Assembly: GCA_029202385.1 (NCBI GenBank)
Contig: CP119314.1
Location: 4,094,501 to 4,158,500, forward strand
DNA length: 64,000 nt
Direction: 5' to 3'
Source of the DNA: Candidatus Sphingomonas phytovorans
GTDB taxonomy: Bacteria; Pseudomonadota; Alphaproteobacteria; Sphingomonadales; Sphingomonadaceae
How positions within the stretch are numbered: position 1 is the stretch's first letter; each line of letters begins with the position of its first letter. This document shows positions 8,391-17,911 of the stretch, piece after piece. The position numbers and the translations under genes are program-made. Under the pieces are notes generated by a model. That model saw only the letters and a list, made by a program, of their open reading frames with translations. It was not told the DNA's origin and ran no database searches.

Positions 8391-9307
8391 GCCGCGAACA
8401 GCCGTCTTACTGCCGGCGGCGCCCGGTCGAGCAGGTCGCGTGCCAGCCGGTCGGCGATGGCCGGGTCCCCCGCCGCGCCCGACGCCTCGCCGGAAACATG
8501 CGCGCTGCCATCCTCGGCCAGCAGCTCAGCGCGGATCGTCGTCCGCGCGCCGTCGACCGTGGCGAGCGCGGCGACCGGCGAATGGCAATCCGCCTTCAGC
8601 GCGGCGAGCAGCGCCCGCTCGATCAGCACGCATCCGCGCGTCTCGGCATGATCGATCGCGCCAAGCAAGGTCAGCATCCGCTCGTCGTTGGCGCGTGCCT
8701 CGATCCCGACCGCGCCCTGCGCCGGTGCTGGCAGCATGACGTCATTCGGGATCGGCGCGCCGATTTCCGCGCGTCCCAGCCGGTCGAGCCCTGCGGCGGC
8801 AAGCAGGGTGGCATCGACCTCGCCGGCCGCCAGCTTGGCGAGCCGCGTATCGACATTGCCCCGGAAGAATATCGTCGCGAGATCCGGCCGAAGCCGCTTG
8901 AGCTGCGCGCTGCGCCGGGGGGAACTGGTGCCGATCAGCGCGCCGGGCCTGAGCGACTCGATGCTGTCCGCTCCGATCAGCCGGTCGCGCACATCGGCGC
9001 GCTCAAGCATCGCCGCGATCGCGATCGCGGCGGGGCGTATCGTCTCGACATCCTTCATCGAATGAACCGCGCAGTCGATCTCGCCGTCGAGCAGGGCGCG
9101 GTCGAGCTCCTTGGTCCACAGCGCCTTGCCGCCGATCTCGGCCAGCGCGCGATCCTGCACCCGGTCGCCGGTCGTCCTGATCGGCACGATCTCGACCGCC
9201 GCGGCGTCCCAGCGATGTGCGGCACACAGCGCGTCCCGCACCATGCCGGCCTGCACCAGCGCAAGCGGGGAACCACGGGTACCGAGGCGAAGAAGAGGGT
9301 CGGGCAC
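8387..9307 (-). CDS. hemC: Hydroxymethylbilane synthase
   Basis: Porphobilinogen deaminase of 306 residues, which joins four porphobilinogens into hydroxymethylbilane. The N-terminus LLRLGTRGSPLALVQ is diagnostic; the catalytic-loop region VHSMKDVE and the dipyrromethane-cofactor cysteine in KADCHSPVAAL are present. The frame stays open for about 245 codons upstream, but that part lies antisense to tsaD and has no family similarity. The start is therefore set at the GTG of 9305-9307, which has ACGGAG six bases upstream. First gene of hemC-hemD-HemX-like; it diverges from tsaD across a 108-base gap that must hold both promoters. Confidence 0.93.
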   Translation of the reverse strand: MPDPLLRLGTRGSPLALVQAGMVRDALCAAHRWDAAAVEIVPIRTTGDRVQDRALAEIGGKALWTKELDRALLDGEIDCAVHSMKDVETIRPAAIAIAAMLERADVRDRLIGADSIESLRPGALIGTSSPRRSAQLKRLRPDLATIFFRGNVDTRLAKLAAGEVDATLLAAAGLDRLGRAEIGAPIPNDVMLPAPAQGAVGIEARANDERMLTLLGAIDHAETRGCVLIERALLAALKADCHSPVAALATVDGARTTIRAELLAEDGSAHVSGEASGAAGDPAIADRLARDLLDRAPPAVRRLFAA

Positions 9308-9415
9308 TACAAACTCCGTTCGGGCCGGGCCTGTCGAGGCCCTCCACTTGCTGCGACCTAGAAGAAAGGACAGCCCTTCGACAAGCGCGGGGCGAACGGG
9401 TAGGGGGCGACCATC

Positions 9416-10450
9416 ATGAGTTTGATCCTCGGCCTCGAATCCAGCTGCGACGAAACGGCGGCGGCACTGGTGACCAGCGACCGGCGAGTCCTCGCCCATC
9501 GCCTGCTCGGGCAGGAGGCGGAACATCGTCCCTATGGCGGCGTCGTGCCCGAGATCGCGGCGCGCGCTCATGTCGAGGCACTGATCCCGCTGGTCGAAGG
9601 CGCGCTGGCCGATGCCGGGGTGACGCTCGCGGATGTCGACGCGATCGCCGCCACCGCCGGGCCCGGCCTCATCGGTGGCGTCATGGTGGGGCTCGTCACC
9701 GGCAAGGCGCTGGCGCATGCGGTCGGCAAGCCGCTGGTCGCGGTCAACCATCTGGAAGGCCATGCGCTTTCCCCGCGTCTTTCCGATCCGGATCTCGATT
9801 TCCCCTATCTGCTGCTGCTCGTTTCGGGCGGGCATTGCCAGTTGCTGCTGGTCGAGGGCGTCGCGACCTATCGCCGCCTCGCCACCACGATCGACGATGC
9901 CGCGGGCGAGGCGTTCGACAAGACCGCGAAACTGCTTGGCCTCGGTTTCCCCGGCGGACCAGCGGTCGAGCGAGCCGCGGAAGCGGGCGATCCCAAGGCC
10001 GTCCCCCTGCCGCGCCCGCTGAAAGGATCGGCCGAGCCGCATTTCTCCTTCGCCGGCCTGAAGAGCGCCGTTGCCCGCGCCCGCGACGCCGGAACGTGGA
10101 GCGCGGAGGATATCGCCGCCTCCTTCCAGGCGGCCGTGGTCGATTGCCTGATCGATCGCACCACCCGGGCGCTTGGCCGGGCTGACGGCGTGACATCACT
10201 GGTGGTAGCGGGCGGTGTCGCCGCCAACCGCGCGGTGCGCACGGCACTGCAGGAACTGGCAACGGCGAACGGGCTGCGTTTCGTGGCGCCGCCTTTGTGG
10301 CTCTGCACCGACAATGCCGCGATGATCGCCTGGGCGGGGGCGGAACGGTTCGCCGCGGGCCTCACCGATCAGCTCGATGTGCCCGCGCGCCCGCGCTGGC
10401 CGCTGGATCCGGGGGCGGAGGCTGTGCGCGGCGCGGGAGTGAAGGCATGA
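9416..10450 (+). CDS. tsaD: tRNA N6-threonylcarbamoyladenosine transferase TsaD
   Basis: TsaD (Kae1/YgjD family), 344 residues. It transfers threonylcarbamoyl to A37 of tRNAs that read ANN codons, working with TsaB and TsaE. Diagnostic features are the start [18 protein letters not shown], the metal-binding NHLEGHALS (HxEGH), the [12 protein letters not shown] segment and the later [12 protein letters not shown]. The partners tsaB and tsaE are not in this window. Its stop overlaps the ATG of gpsA (ATGA), giving a tsaD-gpsA-DUF1697 operon. Confidence 0.97.
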   Translation: MSLILGLESSCDETAAALVTSDRRVLAHRLLGQEAEHRPYGGVVPEIAARAHVEALIPLVEGALADAGVTLADVDAIAATAGPGLIGGVMVGLVTGKALAHAVGKPLVAVNHLEGHALSPRLSDPDLDFPYLLLLVSGGHCQLLLVEGVATYRRLATTIDDAAGEAFDKTAKLLGLGFPGGPAVERAAEAGDPKAVPLPRPLKGSAEPHFSFAGLKSAVARARDAGTWSAEDIAASFQAAVVDCLIDRTTRALGRADGVTSLVVAGGVAANRAVRTALQELATANGLRFVAPPLWLCTDNAAMIAWAGAERFAAGLTDQLDVPARPRWPLDPGAEAVRGAGVKA

Positions 10451-11424
10451 AGATCGGGGTGGTCGGCGGCGGTGCCTGGGGCACGGCGCTTGCGAGCGTG
10501 GCGGCGCGCGAGGGCGAGCCCGTCCTGCTATGGGCACGCGAGCCCGACGTGGTCGAGGCGGTCAACACGACTCACCGAAACCCGCTGTTCCTGCCGGACA
10601 TCCCCTTGCCGGCCTCGATCGAGGCGACCGGGTCGCTTGATGCGGTTTCGGCCTGCGATGCGCTGCTGGTCGTCGTTCCTGCCCAGCATATCCGGAGCAT
10701 CCTGAGCGCGATGCCCGTCGGCACCACGCCGCTGGTGCTCTGCGCCAAGGGCATCGAGGCGGGATCTCGCCTGCTGGTCGGCGAAGTCGCCCGCGCGGTG
10801 CATCCCGAGGCACCGATCGCGGTGATCTCCGGCCCGACCTTCGCCTTCGAGGTTGCGCAGGGCAAGCCGACAGCGGTCACGCTCGCCTGCGACAATGAGG
10901 ATCTGGGCGCCCGGCTCGCCGATCGCCTCGCCGGCCCGGCCTTCCGTCCCTATTTCTCTTCCGACGTCATCGGTGCCGAGATCGGCGGTGCGGTCAAGAA
11001 CGTGCTCGCCATCGCTTGCGGCGTGGTCGAGGGGGCAGGGCTCGGCCAGAATGCGCGCGCCGCGCTGATCGCACGCGGTTTTGCTGAGATGACGCGTTTC
11101 GGCATGGCGCGCGGGGCACGGGCCGAGACATTGGCTGGGCTGTCCGGCCTCGGCGACCTCGTGCTCACCTGCTCCTCGACCAGCTCGCGCAACTTCTCGC
11201 TCGGCATGGGGCTTGGCCAGGGCAAATCGGCGCGCGACCTGATGGCTGACCGCCGCACCGTCGCTGAAGGGGCTTTCACCGCGCCCGTCCTGCGTGAGGC
11301 CGCGGCGGATGTCGGCGCCGACATGCCGGTCACCGAAGCGGTCTGCGCGCTGCTCGATGGCGCCGATGTGCGCGAGGTCGTCGGTGCGCTCCTGGCGCGT
11401 CCGTTGACGCGGGAGGATCAGTGA
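10447..11424 (+). CDS. gpsA: NAD(P)-dependent glycerol-3-phosphate dehydrogenase
   Basis: GpsA, 325 residues, makes sn-glycerol-3-phosphate from dihydroxyacetone phosphate for phospholipid synthesis. The dinucleotide motif [16 protein letters not shown] opens the protein; the catalytic lysine region [13 protein letters not shown] and the late [14 protein letters not shown] are both family signatures. It overlaps tsaD upstream (ATGA) and the DUF1697 gene downstream (GTGA), so all three are probably translated from one message. Confidence 0.96.
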   Translation: MKIGVVGGGAWGTALASVAAREGEPVLLWAREPDVVEAVNTTHRNPLFLPDIPLPASIEATGSLDAVSACDALLVVVPAQHIRSILSAMPVGTTPLVLCAKGIEAGSRLLVGEVARAVHPEAPIAVISGPTFAFEVAQGKPTAVTLACDNEDLGARLADRLAGPAFRPYFSSDVIGAEIGGAVKNVLAIACGVVEGAGLGQNARAALIARGFAEMTRFGMARGARAETLAGLSGLGDLVLTCSSTSSRNFSLGMGLGQGKSARDLMADRRTVAEGAFTAPVLREAAADVGADMPVTEAVCALLDGADVREVVGALLARPLTREDQ

Positions 11425-11954
11425 CGCGCTGGGCCGCTCTGCTCAAGGGCATCAACATCGGCGGCAAGCGGATTCCGATGACCGAGCTGAAGGCGCTGGT
11501 CGAGAAACTCGGCCATGATGACGTCAAGACGCTGCTCGCGTCGGGCAATGTCGTCTTCACCGCCAGGGAGACTGACGGTGCCGCGCTGGAAAAGGCGCTT
11601 GAAGAAGCGCTCGCCGCCTGGGGCCTCAGGACCGATGTGGTCGTGCGCAACCTGGCGGAACTGGAGGCGGTGATCGCGGCCAATCCTTTCCCCGATGCCG
11701 CGAAGGACCATCCAGGTCACCTGATGGTGGCGTTCCACCGCGATCCCGTGCCGGACGGGCTGATCGGAAAGATCCCCGGCATTTATGACGGCCCCGAACG
11801 ACTCGAGGCGATCGATCGGGAGCTTTATATCGATTTCCCGGTGGACGTCGGGAACTCGAAGCTGCTCCCGGCGATGGCGAAGCTGAAATTTCCGAAGATC
11901 GCGACGATGCGCAACTGGAATACGGTGGGCAAGCTGCGGGACCTGCTGGCCTGA
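11421..11954 (+). CDS. DUF1697 family protein
   Basis: A 177-residue protein starting WAALLKGINIGGKRIPM, the hallmark of DUF1697, followed by LLASGNVVFTA and a C-terminal KFPKIATMRNWNTVGKL. No catalytic role is established for this family. It starts with GTG overlapping the gpsA stop and is the third gene of the tsaD operon. After it comes the repeat-bearing intergenic stretch. Confidence 0.9.
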   Translation: MTRWAALLKGINIGGKRIPMTELKALVEKLGHDDVKTLLASGNVVFTARETDGAALEKALEEALAAWGLRTDVVVRNLAELEAVIAANPFPDAAKDHPGHLMVAFHRDPVPDGLIGKIPGIYDGPERLEAIDRELYIDFPVDVGNSKLLPAMAKLKFPKIATMRNWNTVGKLRDLLA

Positions 11955-12070
11955 TCTCCCCTCCGGTGCGCGGCGGTCGATTCAAACGCCGGCAACCGGC
12001 GATAGCATCATGACCAGACCATTTCGGCATGGTCCCGTTCTTTCGCATCGTCGGTATTTATTAGGGCGCG

Positions 12071-12203
12071 TCCCCTGTTTCGGCAAAAAACCTCCCCTGT
12101 TAACGGCGCGACTTTCCCCTGTTATCCGGTAACAGGGAAAGGGGTCTTCAAGTCACTGTTTGGGAAAGAAAAATCCGGGCGCAAAATCCAACATAACAGA
12201 GGA
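12071..12203. repeat. Cluster of TCCCCTGTT repeats with a hairpin
   Basis: The 328-base gap between the DUF1697 gene and the SDHAF4-like gene is much richer in A and T than its surroundings. It holds three direct copies of TCCCCTGTT (12071, 12093, 12115), one inverted copy TAACAGGGA (12130-12138), and looser matches at 12153 (TCACTGTT) and 12193 (ATAACAGAGG). The third copy and the inverted copy form a palindrome, TTCCCCTGTTA-TCCGG-TAACAGGGAA, able to fold as a hairpin. No open frame here has coding character. It could be a transcription-end structure, a protein-binding array or a chromosomal repeat family; the sequence does not decide. Confidence 0.75.
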
Positions 12204-12282
12204 AAAAAGCCCCCGAAAAAAAGAAACCAGGTTTAACGGGGAAGAACGGGGATAAAGTCAGGAACGCTTGCCGGCCCGCCGT

Positions 12283-12450
12283 CTAGAAATCGACTGCGAT
12301 GCCCTTGAGCGTCCAGTCGCCATAACGCGTCGGGTCGAGCCCGAGCGGGTCGTTTTCCGCTTCGGCCGCTGGCTTGGGATCGGGTTTCGGCACCGGCGGG
12401 CTCTTGGAAAGATAGGCTGGCGGCTTCACATGTGGCGGGCGGCGGCCCAT
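12283..12450 (-). CDS. SDHAF4/DUF1674-like small protein
   Basis: A 55-residue protein ending DPTRYGDWTLKGIAVDF, the C-terminal signature of the DUF1674/SDHAF4 family. SDHAF4 in mitochondria helps assemble succinate dehydrogenase by binding the flavinylated subunit SdhA; bacterial members are assumed to do the same. The N-terminal half is proline- and lysine-rich and probably disordered. The ATG at 12450 (MGRRPPHVKPPAYLSK) is preferred over an in-frame ATG 15 codons upstream that would run into the rsmB promoter side. It diverges from rsmB. Confidence 0.85.
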   Translation of the reverse strand: MGRRPPHVKPPAYLSKSPPVPKPDPKPAAEAENDPLGLDPTRYGDWTLKGIAVDF

Positions 12451-12513
12451 GGCGGTTCTTTCCGGATGCTGCTTGCCACCCCATCCACCCGTCACGACAC
12501 GAGTTCAAGCGAT

Positions 12514-13821
12514 TTGACCCGACCCCCATCTCGATCCGCTGGCCGATCCCCAGACCGTCCCGCCGATCCGCCCGGCGTTCCCGCCCGTCGTGCCGCGCTT
12601 AAGCTGCTCGATGCGGTGCTCCGCCAGGGCTTGCCGCTTGAGGCGGCGCTCGACCGTGCGACTCAGGGGATCGATCGCGGCGACGATCGCGCGCTGGCCC
12701 ATGCCATCGCCGCTGAGACCCTCCGCCGCTTGCCCGATCTCGACGCGCTGATCGATTCGGCGACTCAACGTCCCTTGCCCGATGACGCCAAGGCACGCTT
12801 CGCGCTGCGGATCGCGCTGGTTCAGGCGCTCGCGCTGGGCACGCCGCCGCATGCCGCGATCTCGACCGTCCTGCCATTGGTCGATGGCGGTCCGCGCAAG
12901 CTTGTCCATGGCGTCTTCGGCACGCTGATGCGCGCCAACAAGAGCCTGCCCGAATTCCCGACTCTTCCTGAGGATGCGGAGGCACGCTGGCAGAATGCCT
13001 GGGGCGAGGAACGGGTCGCCGCGGCGGAACGCGCCATTGCCGCGCCGCCGCCGCTCGATCTGACCCTGGCCGACTCGGCGGCGACCGATGCTTTGGCCGA
13101 AGAGATGGGCGGCACCTCGCTGCTCCCCGGCCATATCCGGCTCGCCAGCGCCAGCGTTCGTGAACTGCCGGGTTTCGAAGAAGGCGACTGGTGGGTCCAG
13201 GATATCGCCGCCTCGCTCCCCGCGCGCCTCATCGGCAAGGGAAGTGGCACCGCGCTCGATCTGTGCGCCGCACCCGGCGGGAAGACGATGCAGCTCGCCA
13301 GCGCGGGCTGGGCCGTCACGTCGATCGATTCCTCGGAAAGTCGTCTGGCGCGACTTCGCGAGAATCTCACCCGCACGCATCTTGAGGCGACGGTGATTGC
13401 CGCCGACCTGCTCAAATGGTCGCCGGACGTGCCGGCGGACGCCGTGCTGCTCGATGCGCCGTGCAGCGCCACCGGCATTTTCCGCCGCCACCCCGACGTG
13501 CTCCACCGCGTGAATCCGAAGGTGATCGCCGAAATGTCCCGGGTGCAGGCGCAATTGCTCGCCCGCGCCGCCAAATGGGTCAAGCCCGGCGGAACCTTGA
13601 TCTATGCCACCTGTTCGCTCGAACGTGCCGAGGGGGAGGAGCAGCTCATGGCGTTTCTCGCCGCCCAGCCCGATTTCGCGATCGATCCGGTCAGCGCTGA
13701 AGAATTGCCGGTTGGCATCGTCCCGCACCAGCGTGGCTGGGTCCGGACCTTGCCCGGCATGCTCGGCGAAGAGGGCGGCTGCGACGGCTTCTTCATCGCG
13801 AGATTGCGCCGCGGTACCTGA
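12514..13821 (+). CDS. rsmB: RsmB-type 16S rRNA m5C methyltransferase
   Basis: An RsmB/Sun-family methyltransferase of about 435 residues that makes 5-methylcytosine in 16S rRNA. An N-terminal NusB-like RNA-binding domain (VPARRAALKLLDAVLRQ onward) is followed by the catalytic domain with the SAM motif LDLCAAPGGKTMQLA. The two catalytic cysteine motifs are DAPCSATG and YATCSLERAEGEE. The start is uncertain: TTG at 12514 leaves room for a promoter against the divergent SDHAF4-like gene, while ATG at 12466 would add 16 residues. The next gene, rpe, follows after about 40 bases. Confidence 0.92.
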   Translation: MTRPPSRSAGRSPDRPADPPGVPARRAALKLLDAVLRQGLPLEAALDRATQGIDRGDDRALAHAIAAETLRRLPDLDALIDSATQRPLPDDAKARFALRIALVQALALGTPPHAAISTVLPLVDGGPRKLVHGVFGTLMRANKSLPEFPTLPEDAEARWQNAWGEERVAAAERAIAAPPPLDLTLADSAATDALAEEMGGTSLLPGHIRLASASVRELPGFEEGDWWVQDIAASLPARLIGKGSGTALDLCAAPGGKTMQLASAGWAVTSIDSSESRLARLRENLTRTHLEATVIAADLLKWSPDVPADAVLLDAPCSATGIFRRHPDVLHRVNPKVIAEMSRVQAQLLARAAKWVKPGGTLIYATCSLERAEGEEQLMAFLAAQPDFAIDPVSAEELPVGIVPHQRGWVRTLPGMLGEEGGCDGFFIARLRRGT

Positions 13822-13862
13822 GTCGCCTTGCCGCGCGACTCACGCATGCTAAGGAATCGGTC

Positions 13863-14525
13863 ATGCAACAGCCTGTCCGTATCGCCCCTTCGATCCTCTC
13901 CGCCGATTTCGCGCGCCTTGGCGAGGAGGTGCGCGCGATCGACGCGGCCGGCGCCGACTGGATTCATGTCGATGTGATGGACGGTCATTTCGTCCCCAAC
14001 ATCACGATCGGCCCGGCGGTGGTGAAGGCGCTCCGCCCGCATACGCAGAAGCCGCTCGACGTGCATCTGATGATCGCGCCGGTCGATTCGTTCCTCGATC
14101 AGTTCGCTGAAGCCGGGGCGGACATCATCAGCATCCATGTCGAGGCGGGGCCGCACACGCATCGCAGCCTCCAGCACATCCGCAAGCTCGGCAAGCGCGC
14201 GGGCGTGGTGCTGACGCCGCAGACGCCGGCCAAGGCGCTCGACTATCTGATCGAGGAGGTCGATCTGGTGCTGGTAATGAGCGTCAATCCCGGCTTCGGC
14301 GGCCAGGGCTTCATCCCCAGCGCGCTGCGCAAGATCGAAAGCATCCGCAAGATGATCGACAAGGCAGGGCTCGACGTCGATCTCGAGGTCGATGGCGGCA
14401 TCGACGCGGTGACGGCGCGCGAGGCGATCGCCGCTGGTGCTGACGCGCTGGTCGCCGGCACGGCCACCTTCCGCGGTGGCCCTTCGGCCTATGCGGCCAA
14501 CATCCTCGCCCTGAGAGGCGGGTGA
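13863..14525 (+). CDS. rpe: Ribulose-phosphate 3-epimerase
   Basis: A 220-residue TIM-barrel enzyme that interconverts ribulose 5-phosphate and xylulose 5-phosphate in the pentose phosphate pathway. Diagnostic motifs in order are IAPSILSADFARL, HVDVMDGHFVPN (metal-binding His and Asp), DVHLMI, VMSVNPGFGGQGFI and EVDGGI. Its stop overlaps the GTG of the heparinase-like gene, so the two are translationally coupled. Confidence 0.97.
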   Translation: MQQPVRIAPSILSADFARLGEEVRAIDAAGADWIHVDVMDGHFVPNITIGPAVVKALRPHTQKPLDVHLMIAPVDSFLDQFAEAGADIISIHVEAGPHTHRSLQHIRKLGKRAGVVLTPQTPAKALDYLIEEVDLVLVMSVNPGFGGQGFIPSALRKIESIRKMIDKAGLDVDLEVDGGIDAVTAREAIAAGADALVAGTATFRGGPSAYAANILALRGG

Positions 14526-16255
14526 ACGACGGCGGTCGCGATTCCGGCGCCGACGGCATCGAAGAGGGCAAACGGTTGATTCGATTGGGGGGCGACAAGG
14601 GGTTGTCGCTGGCTGACCGTCTCACCGAATATTTTCACCGATTGACCTGGCGGACGCCGATCCACGGCATGCGGTTGAAGGGCCGGCATCCGCTTAAGCT
14701 GATCGCGGTGCCGGACGATCCGTTTTTGGGCGATCCGCGACGGGGCAACGCGCTGCTCGACGGCAAGCTGAATCTGCGCGGGGAAACCCGCGCCATCGCC
14801 GATCTCAATCTCGCCAGGCCCGATTTCTCGCGGGCGTTCGGCGATTATCTCCACAGCTTTCTATGGCTGCGCGATCTTTCGACCGTGGCGACACGCGGGC
14901 AGGCGACCCCGATCGCCGAGGATCTGATACGCCGCTGGCTCGCGGCGCATGCCGATACGGTCAGCGAACCTGCCTGGCGGGCCGATCTCTGGGGCCGGCG
15001 GATCCTGTTCTGGACCGCGCACGCCCCGCTGATCCTGTCGAGCACCGACCTGGTCTATCGCAGCCTGGTGCTCAACACGCTCGCGCGGGGCGCGCGGCAT
15101 ATCGATCGCGGCGCCGACAAGCTGCCGCCGGGCGCCCCGCGCGTCGCGGCGTTGTGCGGCGTGGTCGCGGCGGGGTTGCTGATCCCGGGGGGCGATGCGC
15201 GGCGCGGCGCCACCGAAGCCGCCCTGGCCAAGGCGCTGTCGGTCTCGGTGTTCGAGGATGGCGGCAGCGTGGCGCGCTCGCCGATGGCGCAGCTCGACAT
15301 CATCATGCTGCTCACCGGCCTGAAGGAAGTGTACGCCGCGCGCCGCCTGGTCGAACCGCCGGCGATCGCTGCGGTGCTGGCGCGGATGGTGCCGGCACTG
15401 CTTGGCGTGTGCCACGGCGATCGCGGGCTTTCGAGCTGGCAGGGCGGCGGCCCTGTCTCAGGCGAGGCGCTCGAACAGATCATCGCCGCGACCGGCGTGC
15501 GTGCCCGGCCGCTCCGCCAGGCGCGCGACTGGGGCTATCAGCGCCTCGCCGCCGGCACCGCCGTCCTGATCATGGACGCGGCGCCGCCGCCGATCGCGCG
15601 GCTGGTCGAGGGCGGCTGTGCTTCCACCCTCGCGTTCGAACTCTCCGACGGCGGGCATCGCCTGGTCGTCAATTGCGGCGGCGCCCGCTCGGCCGTGGCG
15701 CAGCTTCCCGCCGCCCTTGCCGACGGACTGCGCACTACCGCGGCGCATTCGACCCTGATCGTCGGGGACAGTAATTCGACCGCGATCCATGCCGACGGCA
15801 CGCTCGGGCGCGGCGTCGCCGAGGTCGAGCTGGCACGGCAGGAAAGCGAGGCGTCGAGCCGTATCGAGGCGAGCCATGACGGCTATGCCAGACGCTATGG
15901 CTTCGTCCACCGCCGCCAGCTCGTGCTTGCCGGCGACGGTCGCGAGCTCCGCGGCGAGGATATGCTGCTGCCCGCCAGCAAGAAGCGCAAGCTCGCGGCC
16001 ACCGCCTTCGCGATCCGCTTCCATCTCGGCCAGGGCGTATCGGTCTCGCCGACGGCGGACGGCATGGCCGCGCTGCTTCGCCTGCCCGGCGGGGTGCTGT
16101 GGCAGTTCCGCTGCCGCGGCGGCACGCTGGCGGTCGAGGACAGTCTTTGGATCGACGGCGACGGCCGGCCGCAACCGACTCACCAGCTTGTCGTGTCGGG
16201 AGAATCCCCCGCGGGCGGCGCCAGCGTGAGCTGGGCCTTGAAGCGCGCGACCTGA
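14522..16255 (+). CDS. Heparinase II/III family protein
   Basis: A 577-residue protein with the heparinase II/III-like layout: an alpha/alpha-toroid N-terminal half ([16 protein letters not shown] and [16 protein letters not shown]) and a beta-sandwich C-terminal half with [16 protein letters not shown] and [14 protein letters not shown]. Characterised members are polysaccharide lyases, but many alphaproteobacterial housekeeping-cluster members have no known substrate. No signal peptide is visible, which is unusual for a lyase acting on outside polymers and suggests an intracellular or envelope-precursor role. GTG start overlapping the rpe stop; purH follows after about 40 bases. Confidence 0.87.
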   Translation: MNDGGRDSGADGIEEGKRLIRLGGDKGLSLADRLTEYFHRLTWRTPIHGMRLKGRHPLKLIAVPDDPFLGDPRRGNALLDGKLNLRGETRAIADLNLARPDFSRAFGDYLHSFLWLRDLSTVATRGQATPIAEDLIRRWLAAHADTVSEPAWRADLWGRRILFWTAHAPLILSSTDLVYRSLVLNTLARGARHIDRGADKLPPGAPRVAALCGVVAAGLLIPGGDARRGATEAALAKALSVSVFEDGGSVARSPMAQLDIIMLLTGLKEVYAARRLVEPPAIAAVLARMVPALLGVCHGDRGLSSWQGGGPVSGEALEQIIAATGVRARPLRQARDWGYQRLAAGTAVLIMDAAPPPIARLVEGGCASTLAFELSDGGHRLVVNCGGARSAVAQLPAALADGLRTTAAHSTLIVGDSNSTAIHADGTLGRGVAEVELARQESEASSRIEASHDGYARRYGFVHRRQLVLAGDGRELRGEDMLLPASKKRKLAATAFAIRFHLGQGVSVSPTADGMAALLRLPGGVLWQFRCRGGTLAVEDSLWIDGDGRPQPTHQLVVSGESPAGGASVSWALKRAT

Positions 16256-16296
16256 GACGGCAGAGGGACGCGCGACCCCTCACCCCCGGAGTGCCC

Positions 16297-17880
16297 ATGA
16301 CCGCCATCACCATCCGCCGTGCCCTTTTGTCGGTATCCGACAAGACCGGCATCGTCGATCTCGGCCGGGCACTCGCTCGCCACGGCGTCGAGCTGGTCTC
16401 GACCGGCGGCACCGCCGCCGCGCTGCGCGATGCGGGCCTGGAAGTGCGCGACATCTCCGACCTGACCGGCTTCCCGGAGATGATGGACGGTCGCGTGAAG
16501 ACCCTGCACCCCAAGGTCCATGGCGGCCTGCTCGCGGTGCGCGACGACAAGGCCCATGTCGCCTCGATGGAGGAGCATGGCATCGGTGCGATCGATCTGG
16601 TGGTGGTGAACCTCTATCCCTTCCTCCAGACGGTGATGAAGGGCGCCGACCGGCCGGAGATCATCGAGAATATCGATATCGGCGGCCCGTCGATGGTGCG
16701 GTCTGCCGCCAAGAACCACGCCTTCGTCGCGATCGTCACTGATCCCGCCGACTATGATGCGCTGGTCGCCGAGATGGATTCATCGGGCGGCGCTACCACG
16801 CTCGATCTGCGCAAGCGCCTCGCCGCGCGCGCCTTCGCCGCGACCGCTACCTATGACGGCATGATCGCGAGCTGGTTCGGGTTCGCCGACCAGGGCGAGG
16901 CTTTCCCGGAAACGCTGCCGATCACGCTGAAGCGCGGGGCGTCGCTCCGCTATGGCGAGAATCCGCACCAGTCAGCTGCATTCTATACAGCGACCGGCCC
17001 GCACGCACGCGGCATCGGCCAGGCGCGCCAGATGCAGGGCAAGGAACTCAGCTACAATAATTACAACGACGCCGACGCCGCGCTCGAACTGGTCAGCGAG
17101 TTCCGCGATGCGCAGCCGACCGTGGTCATCGTCAAGCATGCCAATCCCTGCGGCGTCGCCACCGCCGCGACGATCGAGCAGGCCTATGCCGGGGCGTTCG
17201 CCTGCGACACCGTCTCGGCGTTCGGCGGCATCATCGCGCTGAACCGGGCGCTGGACGAGGCGACCGCGCGCGCCATTTCAGGCATCTTCACTGAAGTGGT
17301 GATCGCTCCCGGCGCCGACGAAGCCGCGCTCGCCATCTTCGCGGCGAAGAAGAACCTTCGCCTGCTCCTCACCGGCGACCTGCCCGATCCGGCGCGTACC
17401 GGCCTTATGGCCAAGTCGATCGCGGGCGGCTGGCTGGTCCAGACCCGGGATAGTGGCGCAGCGCCCGATCTCAAGGTGGTGACCAAACGTCAGCCGACCG
17501 AGGCGGAGCTTGCCGATTGCCGCTTTGCCTGGACGGTCGCCAAGCACGTCAAGTCGAATGCGATCGTCTATGCGAAGGATGGCGCCACCGCCGGCATCGG
17601 CGCGGGCCAGATGAACCGGCTCGAATCAGCCCGCATCGCTGCCTGGAAGGCGAAGGACGCCGCCGACAAGGCAGGCTGGGCCACGCCGCGCACGATCGGC
17701 TCGGCGGTGGCGTCGGATGCCTTCTTCCCCTTCGCCGACGGCCTGCTTGCCGCGGTCGAGGCGGGGGCCACCGCCGTCATCCAGCCGGGCGGCTCGATCC
17801 GCGACGACGAGGTGATCGCGGCGGCCGATGCGGCTGGCCTGGCGATGGTGTTCACCGGGATGCGCCACTTCCGGCATTGA
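16297..17880 (+). CDS. purH: Bifunctional AICAR formyltransferase/IMP cyclohydrolase
   Basis: PurH of 527 residues carries out the last two steps of IMP synthesis. The N-terminal MGS-like IMP cyclohydrolase domain shows [19 protein letters not shown] and [13 protein letters not shown]. The C-terminal formyltransferase domain shows [23 protein letters not shown], the catalytic [10 protein letters not shown] and the terminal [15 protein letters not shown]. The ATG at 16297 has CGGAG upstream at good spacing; the upstream open frame lies inside the heparinase gene and is not part of it. Confidence 0.97.
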   Translation: MTAITIRRALLSVSDKTGIVDLGRALARHGVELVSTGGTAAALRDAGLEVRDISDLTGFPEMMDGRVKTLHPKVHGGLLAVRDDKAHVASMEEHGIGAIDLVVVNLYPFLQTVMKGADRPEIIENIDIGGPSMVRSAAKNHAFVAIVTDPADYDALVAEMDSSGGATTLDLRKRLAARAFAATATYDGMIASWFGFADQGEAFPETLPITLKRGASLRYGENPHQSAAFYTATGPHARGIGQARQMQGKELSYNNYNDADAALELVSEFRDAQPTVVIVKHANPCGVATAATIEQAYAGAFACDTVSAFGGIIALNRALDEATARAISGIFTEVVIAPGADEAALAIFAAKKNLRLLLTGDLPDPARTGLMAKSIAGGWLVQTRDSGAAPDLKVVTKRQPTEAELADCRFAWTVAKHVKSNAIVYAKDGATAGIGAGQMNRLESARIAAWKAKDAADKAGWATPRTIGSAVASDAFFPFADGLLAAVEAGATAVIQPGGSIRDDEVIAAADAAGLAMVFTGMRHFRH

Positions 17881-17911
17881 TGAACGGGCAGGCGGGTTGA
17901 AGGGGGCTGCC

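Noticed and set aside
9308..10042. N-terminal extension of hemC by about 245 codons
   Set aside because: The extension is antisense to tsaD and has no similarity to hydroxymethylbilane synthase; the family start LLRLGTRGSPL is at the GTG of 9307 with a ribosome site.
12071..12203. CRISPR array in the TCCCCTGTT repeats
   Set aside because: The repeats are only 9 bases, unequal in match, partly inverted, and the spacers are 13 bases; there are no cas genes.
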